Shown one piece after another: positions 1-9,654 of a DNA stretch of 64,000 nucleotides; position 1 is the stretch's first letter; each line of letters starts with the position of its first letter. This DNA comes from Chitinophagaceae bacterium (GTDB lineage Bacteria; Bacteroidota; Bacteroidia; Chitinophagales; Chitinophagaceae): positions 248,001-312,000 of the forward strand of contig JADJKL010000006.1 in assembly GCA_016706055.1 (NCBI GenBank), written 5' to 3'. The notes beneath the pieces are model-generated. The model made no database searches. It saw nothing but the letters and a program-made list of their open reading frames with translations, and was not told the DNA's origin. The position numbers and the translations under genes were made by a program.

Positions 1-72
1 CATCCGATACATGAAAAAGAGGCGTACGAAAAAGCAAAGGGTGGAAGAGTAGAAATTAATAAGAAAGACTAA
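1..72 (+). CDS. nuoI: C-terminal tail of NuoI (partial)
   Basis: The first 23 codons are open from the window edge to a TAA at 70-72 and encode a charged, lysine- and glutamate-rich tail with no domain. The reading stops 13 nt before nuoJ. In the canonical nuoA-N order the gene before nuoJ is nuoI, the 8Fe-8S ferredoxin-like subunit of NADH:quinone oxidoreductase, so the assignment rests on position. The Fe-S cysteine motifs would lie outside the window. It could be another small complex I gene, but nothing in the tail argues against nuoI. Confidence 0.55.
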   Translation, partial: HPIHEKEAYEKAKGGRVEINKKD

Positions 73-85
73 CGGCAAAAGAGAA

Positions 86-586
86 ATGGGCATTACACAA
101 ATATTATTTTGGTTCCTATCAATAGTGGCAATCTTTAGTGCCCTGATGGTGATTAGCAGCAAGAACCCTGTGCATAGTGTACTTTGGTTGATATTGACTT
201 TCTTTTCTATTTCCGGTCATTATATTTTATTGAATGCACAGTTTCTGGCAATTGTAAATATTATTGTTTACGCTGGAGCCATTATGGTATTGTTTCTATT
301 TGTGATTATGCTGATGAATCTGAACAAAGAAACAGAACCGCAAAAACATAAATGGCTGCGGATAGCCGGAGCAGTGGCCGGAGGATGTTTGTTATTAGTG
401 TTGGTAGCAGCTTTGAAAGACACAGATATCAAACATCAGCAGGCGTTGGTGAACACTGGAGGAATCGGATTGATTAAAAATTTAGGAAAAGAATTATTTA
501 CAACTTACGTAGTGCCGTTTGAGATAAGCAGTATTTTGTTTTTGAGTGCTATGGTAGGTGCGGTGGTGATTGGGAAAAAAGAATAA
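86..586 (+). CDS. nuoJ: NADH-quinone oxidoreductase subunit J
   Basis: This is a 166-residue, very hydrophobic protein with about five membrane segments, the usual size for NuoJ. The segment around residues 55-75 (NIIVYAGAIMVLFLFVIML) is the family signature helix, which carries the pi-bulge in complex I structures. The protein is part of the membrane arm of NADH:quinone oxidoreductase and couples quinone reduction to proton translocation. It lies 13 nt after the nuoI tail and 68 nt before nuoK, inside the canonical nuo order. The ATG at 86 was chosen because the membrane segment starts immediately after it. Confidence 0.93.
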   Translation: MGITQILFWFLSIVAIFSALMVISSKNPVHSVLWLILTFFSISGHYILLNAQFLAIVNIIVYAGAIMVLFLFVIMLMNLNKETEPQKHKWLRIAGAVAGGCLLLVLVAALKDTDIKHQQALVNTGGIGLIKNLGKELFTTYVVPFEISSILFLSAMVGAVVIGKKE

Positions 587-654
587 TTTGAAAATTTGGA
601 GATGTGTCAATTCATCTTCAAATCAGGTAATTTCCAAATTGACAAATTGATTTT

Positions 655-993
655 ATGCCGATAAATTATTACATATTTCTGTCTCTTGCATTGTTCTGCA
701 TTGGTATTGTGGGTGTGCTTACACGTCGTAATGCCATTATCATTTTTATGTGCATTGAGTTAATGCTGAATGCAGTGAATTTGTTATTGGTGGCATTTTC
801 GAAAATGCACCATAATGCGGCTTTGTTGGCAGGTGATGCAACAACAACCGCCGGAACAGACGGACAGTTATTTGTATTTTTTATAATGGTAGTAGCTGCT
901 GCAGAAGTAAGTGTTGGCCTTGCCATTATTGTAATGATGTATAGAAATATACATTCGGTAGATGTGAATTTTTTGAATCGGTTAAAACATTAA
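655..993 (+). CDS. nuoK: NADH-quinone oxidoreductase subunit K
   Basis: At 112 residues with three predicted transmembrane helices, this matches NuoK/ND4L. Two membrane glutamates typical of the family are visible: one in FMCIELMLNAVNLLL (about residue 36) and one in AAAEVSVGLAIIV (about residue 83). In characterised NuoK they take part in proton transfer. A short loop insertion rich in Ala/Thr/Gly lies between helices 2 and 3 (about residues 55-70). The gene is 18 nt upstream of nuoL and certainly co-transcribed with it. An antisense reading frame of 85 codons over the same DNA is a shadow. Confidence 0.95.
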   Translation: MPINYYIFLSLALFCIGIVGVLTRRNAIIIFMCIELMLNAVNLLLVAFSKMHHNAALLAGDATTTAGTDGQLFVFFIMVVAAAEVSVGLAIIVMMYRNIHSVDVNFLNRLKH

Positions 994-1011
994 TGCTTTT
1001 AGAATAAGATT

Positions 1012-2901
1012 ATGCAGAATGTGTTACAAATAGTTTATTTAATTCCTTTACTGCCATTAATTGGTTTTTTAATTAATGGCTTGGGAAGAAAGCATTTGTC
1101 TAAATCAATGATAAGTGCTGTTGGTTGCGGAAGCATTCTTATTTCATTTGCATTAAGCATTTGGGTGTTTCTTCAAGTGAAGGGTGGGAATGTGCATAAT
1201 GCTCATTATTTCGATTTCATTTCAGTAGGAAAATTGAAAATTCCTTTTGAATTTAAAATTGATCAGCTCTCTTCACTGTTTTTATTGATTATTACAGGTG
1301 TTGGTTTTCTCATTCATCTTTATTCTACTTCTTACATGAAGGAAGAAAAGAATGAACACTTTGGGAGATATTTCTCTTATCTCAACTTGTTTATATTCTC
1401 AATGCTCCTGCTTGTAATGGGTGGCAATTTTGTGGTAATGTTTATCGGTTGGGAAGGTGTGGGCCTTTGTTCTTATTTATTAATAGGATTTTGGTTTAAG
1501 AAGCATGAGTATAATAAAGCTGCCAGCAAGGCCTTTATTATGAACCGCATCGGCGATCTTGCATTTTTGATTGCTATCTTCTGGCTTATTACAAAATTAA
1601 GCACAGTTTCTTTTGATGAAGTTTTCACTGCTGCAAACCTTGCCAAACTAAGCACTTTGGATATTACAGTTATTACAATGTTGCTGTTTGTCGGTGCTAC
1701 TGGTAAGAGTGCACAAATTCCTTTATATACATGGTTGCCGGATGCGATGGCTGGTCCTACGCCTGTTTCTGCTTTGATACATGCTGCTACAATGGTTACT
1801 GCCGGTATCTATATGATTGCCCGTAGCAATATATTGTATTCATTGGCGCCATTTCCAATGGATATCATTGCTTACATTGGTTTAGCTACAGCATTACTAG
1901 CCGCAACAATAGCTCTCAAACAAAACGATATTAAAAAAGTATTGGCTTATTCTACAGTAAGTCAGTTGGGATTTATGTTCCTTGCTTTAGGTTGCGGGGC
2001 TTACACGGCTGCTGTATTTCATGTAATGACACATGCTTTCTTTAAAGCATTGTTGTTCCTTGGTAGCGGTAGTGTAATTCATGCAATGGGTGGCGAACAG
2101 GATATCCGCAACATGGGCGGTCTTTCAAAAAAACTAAAAATCACTTTTATTACTTTCCTAATTGGATGTATAGCTATTGCAGGTATTCCACCATTCAGTG
2201 GTTTCTTTTCCAAGGATGCAATTCTCCTGAGTGCATTTATAAAGAATCCAGTGTTGTATGGTGTTGCTTTATTCGCAGCATTGCTTACTGCATTTTATAT
2301 GTTCCGTTTATTGTTCATTACTTTTTCTGGAAAATTCAGAGGCACTCATGAGCAGGAACATCATTTACATGAAAGTCCACCTGCAATGACAATCCCATTG
2401 ATTGTGCTGGCGATACTTGCAATCATTGGTGGGTTTGTTGGCATTCCGGAAGTGTTTATGACTGGTGGTGATAAGCTGGGGCAATTTTATCTCCAGTTAT
2501 TACTGAACACAGAACATACTGTTTCTCCTGCTACAGAATATATGCTGATGGGCTTATCAACCGGATTAGTAATTGCCATGATAATTTTTGCTTGGTTCAA
2601 ATTCAGAAACTATCAAAGAAGCGAAGCAACTGGTTTTGGAAAAGTACTGGAGAACAAATGGTATGTGGATGAGTTGTACGATGCTGCAATTGTAAAACCA
2701 ATTAAAAAAGCCGGAACATTCTTCAGTCAAGTGTTTGATAAAAAAGTTATAGATGGTATGGTGAATGGCGTTGGCAGATTGTTGCAGTATGGTAGCCGCC
2801 AGTTACGATTAGTGCAGAGTGGTCAGGTTGGCAATTATATTTTATTAATGGTCATCAGCATGGTGCTGATTTTTGTAATACAATTTTTTTTAAGAAAATA
2901 A
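1012..2901 (+). CDS. nuoL: NADH-quinone oxidoreductase subunit L
   Basis: The 629-residue product has the length of NuoL, the distal antiporter-like subunit of complex I, with about 14-16 membrane helices and a long lateral helix at the C-terminus. Hallmarks are the glutamate in FIGWEGVGLCSYLLIGFW (about residue 150) and the lysine/proline helix GATGKSAQIPLYTWLPDAM (about residue 227), both essential for proton pumping in the family. The first about 110 residues match the NuoL N-terminal extension and the rest the proton-conducting domain. The frame is intact, unlike nuoM next door. Confidence 0.96.
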   Translation: MQNVLQIVYLIPLLPLIGFLINGLGRKHLSKSMISAVGCGSILISFALSIWVFLQVKGGNVHNAHYFDFISVGKLKIPFEFKIDQLSSLFLLIITGVGFLIHLYSTSYMKEEKNEHFGRYFSYLNLFIFSMLLLVMGGNFVVMFIGWEGVGLCSYLLIGFWFKKHEYNKAASKAFIMNRIGDLAFLIAIFWLITKLSTVSFDEVFTAANLAKLSTLDITVITMLLFVGATGKSAQIPLYTWLPDAMAGPTPVSALIHAATMVTAGIYMIARSNILYSLAPFPMDIIAYIGLATALLAATIALKQNDIKKVLAYSTVSQLGFMFLALGCGAYTAAVFHVMTHAFFKALLFLGSGSVIHAMGGEQDIRNMGGLSKKLKITFITFLIGCIAIAGIPPFSGFFSKDAILLSAFIKNPVLYGVALFAALLTAFYMFRLLFITFSGKFRGTHEQEHHLHESPPAMTIPLIVLAILAIIGGFVGIPEVFMTGGDKLGQFYLQLLLNTEHTVSPATEYMLMGLSTGLVIAMIIFAWFKFRNYQRSEATGFGKVLENKWYVDELYDAAIVKPIKKAGTFFSQVFDKKVIDGMVNGVGRLLQYGSRQLRLVQSGQVGNYILLMVISMVLIFVIQFFLRK

Positions 2902-2921
2902 TTCTTTCGTAAGCATATATC

Positions 2922-4396
2922 ATGATTTCATTATTACTCATATTGCTCCCATTATTAACTGGACTCGCCGCTTTCTTTATTAAGGATGAGAAGTTGGTTC
3001 GTACATGGGCAGTGCTTACTTCATTGGCAACATTAGCGATTGCCATCCTGTCTTTGTGTTGCATGAATGATACAAAGAGTCTTAACTATCATTGCGAATG
3101 GTTGCCATCTCTTGGTGCTTCTTTTTCATTAAAAATGGATGGAGCAGCGCAATTGCTTTGTTTGTTAAATACGATTGCTTATCCACTGGTGTTTATCGCC
3201 GGTTGGGATAAGACCTATAAGAACGCAAAGAATTTTTTGCATTGATGCTGTTGGCACAAGCTGGCATCATGGGTGTTTTTCTTGCGGCAGATGCGTTATT
3301 GTTTTATTTCTTCTGGGAATTGGCATTGATACCGATGTACTTTCTTTGTTCGCAGTGGGGCGGTGAAACAAGGATTGCTGTTACATTCAAGTTTTTCATC
3401 TACACATTTATCGGTTCACTGTTAATGCTGATAAGTATTTTGTACTTATATGGACAAACACCTGATCATTCATTTAGCATTGAATCGTTTTACAATATCA
3501 ATCTTACAAGCAAGCAACAGAGTCTGCCTTTCTGGTTAATGTTTGTTGCCTTCGCCGTTAAGATGCCAATTTTCCCATTGCACACTTGGCAACCGGATAC
3601 TTACGAACAAGCACCTACATCCACTACTATGATATTGAGTGGTGTGATGGTAAAGATGGGAGTTTTCGGTTTAATTCGCTGGTTGTTTCCAATATTATCC
3701 GGCGCATCATTTATTTGGGGCGATGTGGTAACGCTTATTGCCATCATCGGAATGATATACGCTTCATTAATTGCTTTGCGTCAGGATGATCTAAAAAGGT
3801 TGGTGGCTTATTCCTCTATTGCACATATCGGTTTATTGTGTGCAGGAATGTTTACACAAAATGCAAGCGGTATGCAGGGTGTAATGATACAGATGTTCAG
3901 CCACGGTATTAATATCATTGGCTTGTGGATAGTTGTTGATTGGATCGAACGTAAAACTGGTACCCGTAAAATGTCGGAATTGGGTGGTCTTGCACAGAAA
4001 GCACCTGCGTTAACGATATTCTTTGTAATAATAGCACTTGCTAATATTGCATTACCATTAACCAATGCATTTGTTGGTGAGTTCTTGATATTTAATGGGC
4101 TCTTAGGTTCCTTTACACATTATTATGTTTGGTACACGGTGTTTGCAGGAGTTTGTATAATTCTTGGCGCTGCTTATACCTTGCGGATGATTCGTAAAGT
4201 TGCTTATGGCGAAACAAACGAGATTACTGCAAATGTGAAAGACATTAGTTTGAATGGAAAACTGGCGTTGGGAATAATTGTAGTGTTGATACTGGCAGCA
4301 GGTATCTATCCACAGCCAATTTTAGATTTGACTAGCGGCTCAACTGATTCACTCGTAGATAAATTTGATATAATACGGAAAGCTCTGCTAAAGTAA
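2922..4396 (+). CDS. nuoM: NADH-quinone oxidoreductase subunit M, frameshifted
   Basis: Two abutting frames together encode one NuoM of about 491 residues. The first (2922-3245) holds the N-terminal helices. The second carries the proton-channel domain, including the glutamate in FYFFWELALIPMYFL and the lysine in AFAVKMPIFPLHTWQPD. The break is at a run of six T (3233-3238): adding one T restores K-N-F-F-A-L-M-L-L-A-Q-A, matching the family. Neither half alone would work, and complex I needs NuoM, so a base-call error in the homopolymer is most likely. The run also has the exact phase of a -1 slippery heptamer, T TTT TTG, so programmed or transcriptional slippage cannot be excluded from sequence alone. 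Confidence 0.9.
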
Positions 4397-4413
4397 AAGA
4401 TGAAAGAAAAGAT

Positions 4414-5790
4414 ATGAACGCATTAATATTATCGGCAATTCTGGGAGTTATTTTAATGTTCAGTGGTATTCTACTGAAACAGAAAGCGGCTATCCGGAAT
4501 ATTGCTATTGCCGGAATGGTGTTATTGCTGGTGGTTAACGTAATGGAAATGTATGGCACTGTATTCTTTAAGGTAAATACGCATGGCATGATTGTGTTCG
4601 ATAGGTTTGCATTGCTGTTTACTACAATTGCGTTTGCATCAACACTATTGTATTTATTGCTTTCTGCAAGAGATATGGAAAAAGTAGGCGTTAATTATGC
4701 TGAGTATTTTACACTTATCTTTTTTATTCTTTGTGGAATTACATTGACGGCTTCTTTTAAATCTTTACTGATACTTTTCCTGGGTATTGAAATAATTTCT
4801 ATACCGCTTTATATTTTAACAGGAAGTGATAAGAGAAACCTGAAAAGTAATGAAGCGTCGCTAAAATATTTTTTACTTGGTGCTTTTTCCACCGGATTAA
4901 TGTTGATGGGTATTGCATTGATATATGGAGCAATTGGAACTTTTGATACTACTAGCATCAATGTATTTACTGAAGGTAAACCATCGTTACTTTTAGTTAC
5001 GGGAATGTTGCTTTTATTATTCTCTATGTCTTTTAAGGTTTCAGCAGCGCCATTTCATTTCTGGACACCCGATGTATATGATGGAGCTCCGACAGTGTTC
5101 ACATCATTCATGGCTACAATTGTGAAGGCGGCTGTATTCATTGGGTTTATTCGTTTGTTTGATGAGGCATTTGGATTACTAAGACCAGAGTGGAAATTAT
5201 TTGTTGCAATAATTGTTGTGGCAACACTTTTTATCGGCAACATCACAGCCGTATTTCAGCAAAGTGTAAAACGAATGCTTGCTTATTCAAGTATAGCACA
5301 GGCTGGCTTTATGATGATGGCAGTATATGCAATGAATACGGATGCAAAGGAAGGTCTGTTATTATATGCGGTTGCTTATAGTTTTGCTACTATCGGAATC
5401 TTTGCTGTACTCATCAAAATGAAGGATTATACGTTTGATGGATTTAATGGCTTTGCAAAACATCAACCATTATTAGCGGCTACTACAACTATCTTTTTAC
5501 TTTCATTAGCAGGTATTCCCCTTACCGCCGGATTCCTCTCTAAGTTTTATATGCTGAAAGCAGCATTGGGTGCTGGAAACAATCTTTGGCTTGTCATTTT
5601 TGCTGTGGTTATGGCGGCTGTCAGTGTTTACTATTACTTCAGGGTTATTCAGGCTATGTATTTTAAAGAAGGCGATGCTCAATCTATTGAAGTCTCCCGT
5701 TCTTTTAAATTGACATTGGTTGTATTGGCTTTTTTGATAATTCTATTTGGAATTTATCCTGATCTGATTTTGGCCCACCTTTATTTTTAA
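4414..5790 (+). CDS. nuoN: NADH-quinone oxidoreductase subunit N
   Basis: A 458-residue multi-helix membrane protein and the third antiporter-like subunit of complex I. The glutamate of the first half-channel is visible in ILFLGIEIISIPLYIL (about residue 127). The lysine-containing broken helix appears as SFKVSAAPFHFWTPDVYDG (about residue 210), followed by an FMATIVKAAVFIGF helix. The start at 4414 lies 17 nt after nuoM and gives a hydrophobic N-terminus as expected. It is the last gene of the nuo operon: the next gene has its own promoter candidate, although no hairpin terminator is obvious in the 59-nt gap. Confidence 0.95.
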   Translation: MNALILSAILGVILMFSGILLKQKAAIRNIAIAGMVLLLVVNVMEMYGTVFFKVNTHGMIVFDRFALLFTTIAFASTLLYLLLSARDMEKVGVNYAEYFTLIFFILCGITLTASFKSLLILFLGIEIISIPLYILTGSDKRNLKSNEASLKYFLLGAFSTGLMLMGIALIYGAIGTFDTTSINVFTEGKPSLLLVTGMLLLLFSMSFKVSAAPFHFWTPDVYDGAPTVFTSFMATIVKAAVFIGFIRLFDEAFGLLRPEWKLFVAIIVVATLFIGNITAVFQQSVKRMLAYSSIAQAGFMMMAVYAMNTDAKEGLLLYAVAYSFATIGIFAVLIKMKDYTFDGFNGFAKHQPLLAATTTIFLLSLAGIPLTAGFLSKFYMLKAALGAGNNLWLVIFAVVMAAVSVYYYFRVIQAMYFKEGDAQSIEVSRSFKLTLVVLAFLIILFGIYPDLILAHLYF

Positions 5791-5814
5791 GTGCAACCAT
5801 CTATAATTTTTCAC

Positions 5815-5844
5815 TTTGTGCCAGTATCATTTTTCTTAATTTCG
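5815..5844 (+). promoter_or_regulatory. Bacteroidetes-type promoter for the ABC permease
   Basis: TTTG at 5815-5818 is followed after 18 nt by TAATTTCG at 5837-5844, one mismatch from the -7 consensus TAnnTTTG. The start codon at 5850 lies only 5 nt downstream, so the transcript would have almost no leader. Confidence 0.45.
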
Positions 5845-5849
5845 GGGAG

Positions 5850-7124
5850 ATGAACACAAGCGATGTTTTTTCATTGGCATTCAGAACGGTTAAAGGTAAT
5901 AAACTGCGTAGCGGTCTTACCATATCTATTATTGCATTTGGAATTATGGCACTGGTAGGAATCATCACTGCTATAAAAGCAATGAATCAAAAATTTTCAG
6001 AAAGCTTTTCCACTATGGGGGCTAATAGTTTCACCATCCGTTTTAAAGAAAGAAATATAAAGTTTGGAGGTGGTGGTAACGAAGTTAAATTGAAGAAAAA
6101 AGGAGCGAAGAAAGAGAAAATATCAAGTCTTGGGAAAAATATTACGAAGAAAGATGCTGAATTATTTATGCAGCGGTTTACTTTTCCGGCTACCAAAAGC
6201 GTTTCCATTTTTGGAAACAGAAATAATATTGCTTCGCATGAATCAAGAAAAACAACACCGAACATTACCTTGTTCGGCGGCGATGAAAACTATTTAATGC
6301 TAAACGGGTTTTCATTGCAATCGGGAAGAAACCTGAACAGCATGGATGTTCACACTGGTCGTAATGTTTGCATTCTTGGCTATGATGTCGCAAATACTCT
6401 TTTTAAGGAAGGGATAAGCAGAGCAGTAAATTCAATTATACGTCTTAACAATATTCCATATAGGGTGTTAGGGGTATTGGAAAGCCGCGGCTCCACTTTT
6501 GGTTTTAGCAGAGATAATGTCATCATTACTTCATATACTAATGTGGATAGAAATTTTCCATCAGGCTATTCATTTGTAATGGCGGTTATGACAAATGATT
6601 TACAACAAGTAAATGCGGCCATGGGTGAGGCTGAAGGAGTGTTCAGGTCTATACGAAAACTTGCTACTACAGAGGAAAGTAATTTTGTAATTGATAGAAG
6701 CGATAGCATTGCGGAAAAAGCAATTAACAGTTTACGGTTTCTTACCATTTCTGCAACAGTTATTGGGTTAATTACACTTATTGGAGCGGCTATTGGTTTA
6801 ATGAACATTATGCTGGTTTCAGTATCTGAAAGAACAAGAGAAGTAGGGCTGGTAAAAGCTATTGGTGGTAAAAGTAAAATGGTAAGCCGTCAGTTTTTAT
6901 TAGAGGCTATCATAATAAGTGTACTGGGAGCTTTATTAGGCATTGTTTTAGGCGTAATGGTTGGTAATCTTTTTTCTTATGTACTTGGTACTGGGTTTGT
7001 AATCCCATGGGATTGGGTCTTGTATGGGATACTCATCTGCACAATTGTTGGTCTTCTTGCAGGTTTGTACCCGGCTATTAAAGCAGGAAAGTTAAACCCC
7101 ATAGAGGCTTTGCGATACGAATAG
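5850..7124 (+). CDS. ABC transporter permease, MacB/FtsX type
   Basis: The 424-residue protein has the MacB-like architecture. There is one N-terminal membrane helix (about residues 20-42, after the basic stretch VKGNKLRSG), a periplasmic core domain (about 50-290) and three C-terminal helices (about 290-410) with the FtsX signature (VSVSERTREVGLVKAIGG). Such permeases act with a separate ATPase, without moving substrate through the membrane pore, in macrolide or lipoprotein export or mechanotransmission. No ATP-binding subunit lies beside it, so the partner must be encoded elsewhere. A basic, Gly/Lys-rich loop sits around residues 70-95 (RNIKFGGGGNEVKLKKKG). The substrate is unknown. Confidence 0.85.
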   Translation: MNTSDVFSLAFRTVKGNKLRSGLTISIIAFGIMALVGIITAIKAMNQKFSESFSTMGANSFTIRFKERNIKFGGGGNEVKLKKKGAKKEKISSLGKNITKKDAELFMQRFTFPATKSVSIFGNRNNIASHESRKTTPNITLFGGDENYLMLNGFSLQSGRNLNSMDVHTGRNVCILGYDVANTLFKEGISRAVNSIIRLNNIPYRVLGVLESRGSTFGFSRDNVIITSYTNVDRNFPSGYSFVMAVMTNDLQQVNAAMGEAEGVFRSIRKLATTEESNFVIDRSDSIAEKAINSLRFLTISATVIGLITLIGAAIGLMNIMLVSVSERTREVGLVKAIGGKSKMVSRQFLLEAIIISVLGALLGIVLGVMVGNLFSYVLGTGFVIPWDWVLYGILICTIVGLLAGLYPAIKAGKLNPIEALRYE

Positions 7125-7278
7125 CACCTAGAAAATTGATTAAAATTCAATTCTTTCAAATTTATTTAGAAATCTTATTAAATTATTTGCATCAAACTTG
7201 TTCAAGATGAAAAATTCCTTAACTTGACCTTTCCTATTAAAAAATGATAAAGGGAGTTTCTTTTTAAATCTTTTTTCT

Positions 7279-7286
7279 TAGCATTG
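7279..7286 (+). promoter_or_regulatory. Possible -7 element for the exbB operon
   Basis: TAGCATTG differs from TAnnTTTG at one base and has a TTTC about 19 nt upstream in a T-rich tract. It lies 57 nt before exbB in the 219-nt gap that must hold the promoter of this cluster. The call is weak. Confidence 0.3.
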
Positions 7287-7343
7287 TAGCTTCGAATTAA
7301 GCGATTAGTATCTAAAAATTTAAAAACTAAAAAATTTAAGAAC

Positions 7344-8204
7344 ATGGCAGAAATTAAACCAACTGCATCGGCATCAGTTAAGGCTACTTCAGTTCAACCT
7401 AAAAAGAGTAGTAACTTGATTTCCTGGATTGCACCAGTAGTTTGTATTATCGCAGGTTATGCTATTTGGCGTTTTATGATGGGCGCAGCTAGCGGCTTTA
7501 AAGAACCAGATGCAGCTGGTGGATTTTGGCCTCATCATGTAGGACCAAAGGATGCATTTCACAGAATCTATGAAGGAGGTATCATCGTTCCTCTATTGAT
7601 CGGAATGTTTTTAATTGTTATTGTATTTTCAATTGAAAGACTTCTTACGATTAAAAAAGCTTTGGGTAATGGTTCTATTTCTGACTTTGTAAGAAAAGTT
7701 CAATATCATTTAGCTAACCGCAATGTAGATGCTGCACTTTCTGAGTGTGACAAACAAAGAGGTTCAGTTGGAAATGTTATGAAAGCAGGTCTTCGTCGTT
7801 ATAAAGAAATGATTAACGAAGGAGGGCTAACTACTGAGCAAAAAGTCGTCTCAATTCAAAAAGAAGTAGAAGAAGCTACTGCATTGGAATTACCAATGTT
7901 GCAGAAAAACCTGGTGTTCCTTTCTACCATCACATCTGTTGGTACCCTTATTGCCCTTTTGGGTACGGTAATGGGTATGATTAAATCGTTTGCTGCATTG
8001 GGAGAAGATGGTGGTGCAGGTGCTGCCAATTCACTTGCTGTAGGTATCTCCGAGGCCTTGTATAACACGGCATTAGGTATCGGTACTTCTGCCTTGGCTC
8101 TTATTATGTATAACGTATTTACCACTAAGATTGATTCAATTACTTATGGTATTGATGAATCAGGGTTTACTTTAACTCAAAGTTTTGCTTCTCTGTATAA
8201 ATAA
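7344..8204 (+). CDS. exbB: ExbB, MotA/TolQ/ExbB proton channel
   Basis: This 286-residue protein is the proton-channel subunit that energises TonB using the proton motive force. Membrane segments are seen at about residues 28-46, 83-102, 185-210 and 228-255. The last two carry the conserved channel motif (TITSVGTLIALLGTVMGMI and ALYNTALGIGTSALALIMY). The N-terminal Ala/Ser/Lys-rich tail and an extra first helix are common in Bacteroidetes ExbB. It opens an exbB-exbD-exbD-tonB cluster. The probable clients are TonB-dependent receptors such as the SusC at 26705. Confidence 0.93.
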   Translation: MAEIKPTASASVKATSVQPKKSSNLISWIAPVVCIIAGYAIWRFMMGAASGFKEPDAAGGFWPHHVGPKDAFHRIYEGGIIVPLLIGMFLIVIVFSIERLLTIKKALGNGSISDFVRKVQYHLANRNVDAALSECDKQRGSVGNVMKAGLRRYKEMINEGGLTTEQKVVSIQKEVEEATALELPMLQKNLVFLSTITSVGTLIALLGTVMGMIKSFAALGEDGGAGAANSLAVGISEALYNTALGIGTSALALIMYNVFTTKIDSITYGIDESGFTLTQSFASLYK

Positions 8205-8272
8205 TACAGATTTTGCAATCTTTTTGTATGGAAAACATGAACAAATTCATCTCATTATAAACTAATGTAATC

Positions 8273-8926
8273 ATGCCGAGTATTAAAATACCGAAGAAAA
8301 GTACGGATACGGATATGACTCCCTTTGTGGACATTGCGTTTCTGATACTTTCCTTCTTTATCATGGCAACTAAATTCAAGCCGCCAGATCCTGTAGAGAT
8401 AAAAACACCAGGATCGGTTTTGTCGCAAAAAATGCCGGAAAGCAATGCTGTCCTTATTTCAATTGATTCATCGAATAAGGTGTATTTCTCAATACTATCT
8501 GAAAAAGATCCGAGTAAGTTCGATAATGTTATTAACGAGATTAATGATAAGCAGAAATTAGGACTTACTCCTGCTCAGATAAGCAATTTTAGAAAAACCT
8601 ATATGGTCGGAGTGCCTTTTACAGGATTAAAGCAGTTGCTGGATATCGATGCTAAAGAACAAGGAAATGTAAAGCAGCCTGGAATTCCGGTTATGGACTC
8701 CACTAATAATCAACTGACTTGGTGGATTCAGGGAGCTAAAAATGCATTTGCTGGCGAAAAACTGGTCTACCTTATAAAAGGAGATGGCAATTCGAAATAT
8801 CCGGCTTTTGAAGCAGTGATTGAAGCTTTGAAGAAGAATGAAGAATTTAAATACTCTCTCGTTACTTCTTTGGACGATATACCTGTTGGTTCTGCATTGG
8901 ATTTAGAGCTAAAAAGGGCAAAGTAA
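8273..8926 (+). CDS. exbD: ExbD/TolR biopolymer transport protein 1
   Basis: The 217-residue protein has the ExbD layout: a short basic cytoplasmic N-terminus, one helix (about residues 20-40), then a periplasmic domain. The helix begins with the conserved aspartate in DMTPFVDIAFLILSFF (second Asp, about residue 23), which is essential for proton use in ExbD/TolR. The periplasmic part is longer than in enterobacterial ExbD (about 140 residues), as in other Bacteroidetes. It lies 68 nt after exbB and 28 nt before a second, different exbD. Two ExbD paralogues in tandem are usual in this phylum. Confidence 0.92.
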   Translation: MPSIKIPKKSTDTDMTPFVDIAFLILSFFIMATKFKPPDPVEIKTPGSVLSQKMPESNAVLISIDSSNKVYFSILSEKDPSKFDNVINEINDKQKLGLTPAQISNFRKTYMVGVPFTGLKQLLDIDAKEQGNVKQPGIPVMDSTNNQLTWWIQGAKNAFAGEKLVYLIKGDGNSKYPAFEAVIEALKKNEEFKYSLVTSLDDIPVGSALDLELKRAK

Positions 8927-8954
8927 TTTTTAATTAATTTAAACCAGTCATAAT

Positions 8955-9599
8955 ATGGCAAGTATTGAAGGTGGCGGTGATGGCGGCCACAAAAAAGGAC
9001 CGGGAGTTAAAAAAGCAAAAAAGCTTTCTACCCGTGTAGATATGACTCCCATGGTGGATCTTGGGTTTCTGCTAATTACTTTTTTCATTTTTACAGCAAC
9101 CATGTCTACTCCAACTACATTGGATCTTAACATGCCTAAAGATGTAGATGATGATAAAAAGAAAACCGAAGTAAAACAATCTGGTGTACTTACGCTTATG
9201 TTAGGTAAGGGAAATCAGGTCTATTATTATGAAGGTCAATTAGAGGTAGGCGAGGGAGTAAATAACTTTAAGCAAACTACCATGAAGGGGGTTCGTCAGA
9301 TTATCATTGACAAGAAAGCGGATGTTATCAGTAGGTATAATCCTGCAACAGTTGATCCAAAATCCTGCGAAGATGAAAAATCAGCAGCGAAGAAGAAAGG
9401 CGATCCTGATTGGGAAAATGCCTGTAAGGATATAGACTTTGTAGTGATTATAAAACCTGATGAAGATGCTACTTATAAAAACACTGTTGATATTTTAGAT
9501 GAGATGACGATTAACAAAGTTAAAAGGTATGCTATGGTTAAATTAGGAAAAGAAGAAAAGGAACTGATTAAAGCTACAGAAGGGACAGAGCAAAAATAA
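8955..9599 (+). CDS. exbD: ExbD/TolR biopolymer transport protein 2
   Basis: This second ExbD paralogue (214 residues) differs clearly from the first. It has a Gly/Lys-rich N-terminal segment (GGGDGGHKKGPGVKKAKK) before its helix at about residues 30-52. That helix carries the key aspartate in VDMTPMVDLGFLLITFFIF. The periplasmic domain contains two cysteines, one in DPKSCEDEKS and one in WENACKDIDF, about 17 residues apart, that could form a disulfide. It sits between exbD 1 and tonB in one operon. A heteromeric ExbD pair around the ExbB pentamer is an inference from the tandem arrangement. Confidence 0.92.
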   Translation: MASIEGGGDGGHKKGPGVKKAKKLSTRVDMTPMVDLGFLLITFFIFTATMSTPTTLDLNMPKDVDDDKKKTEVKQSGVLTLMLGKGNQVYYYEGQLEVGEGVNNFKQTTMKGVRQIIIDKKADVISRYNPATVDPKSCEDEKSAAKKKGDPDWENACKDIDFVVIIKPDEDATYKNTVDILDEMTINKVKRYAMVKLGKEEKELIKATEGTEQK

Positions 9600-9654
9600 A
9601 TTGCTTTGTTCTTATGCAATAACATCATTTCCGCATCTTATAAAAAATTGAATT

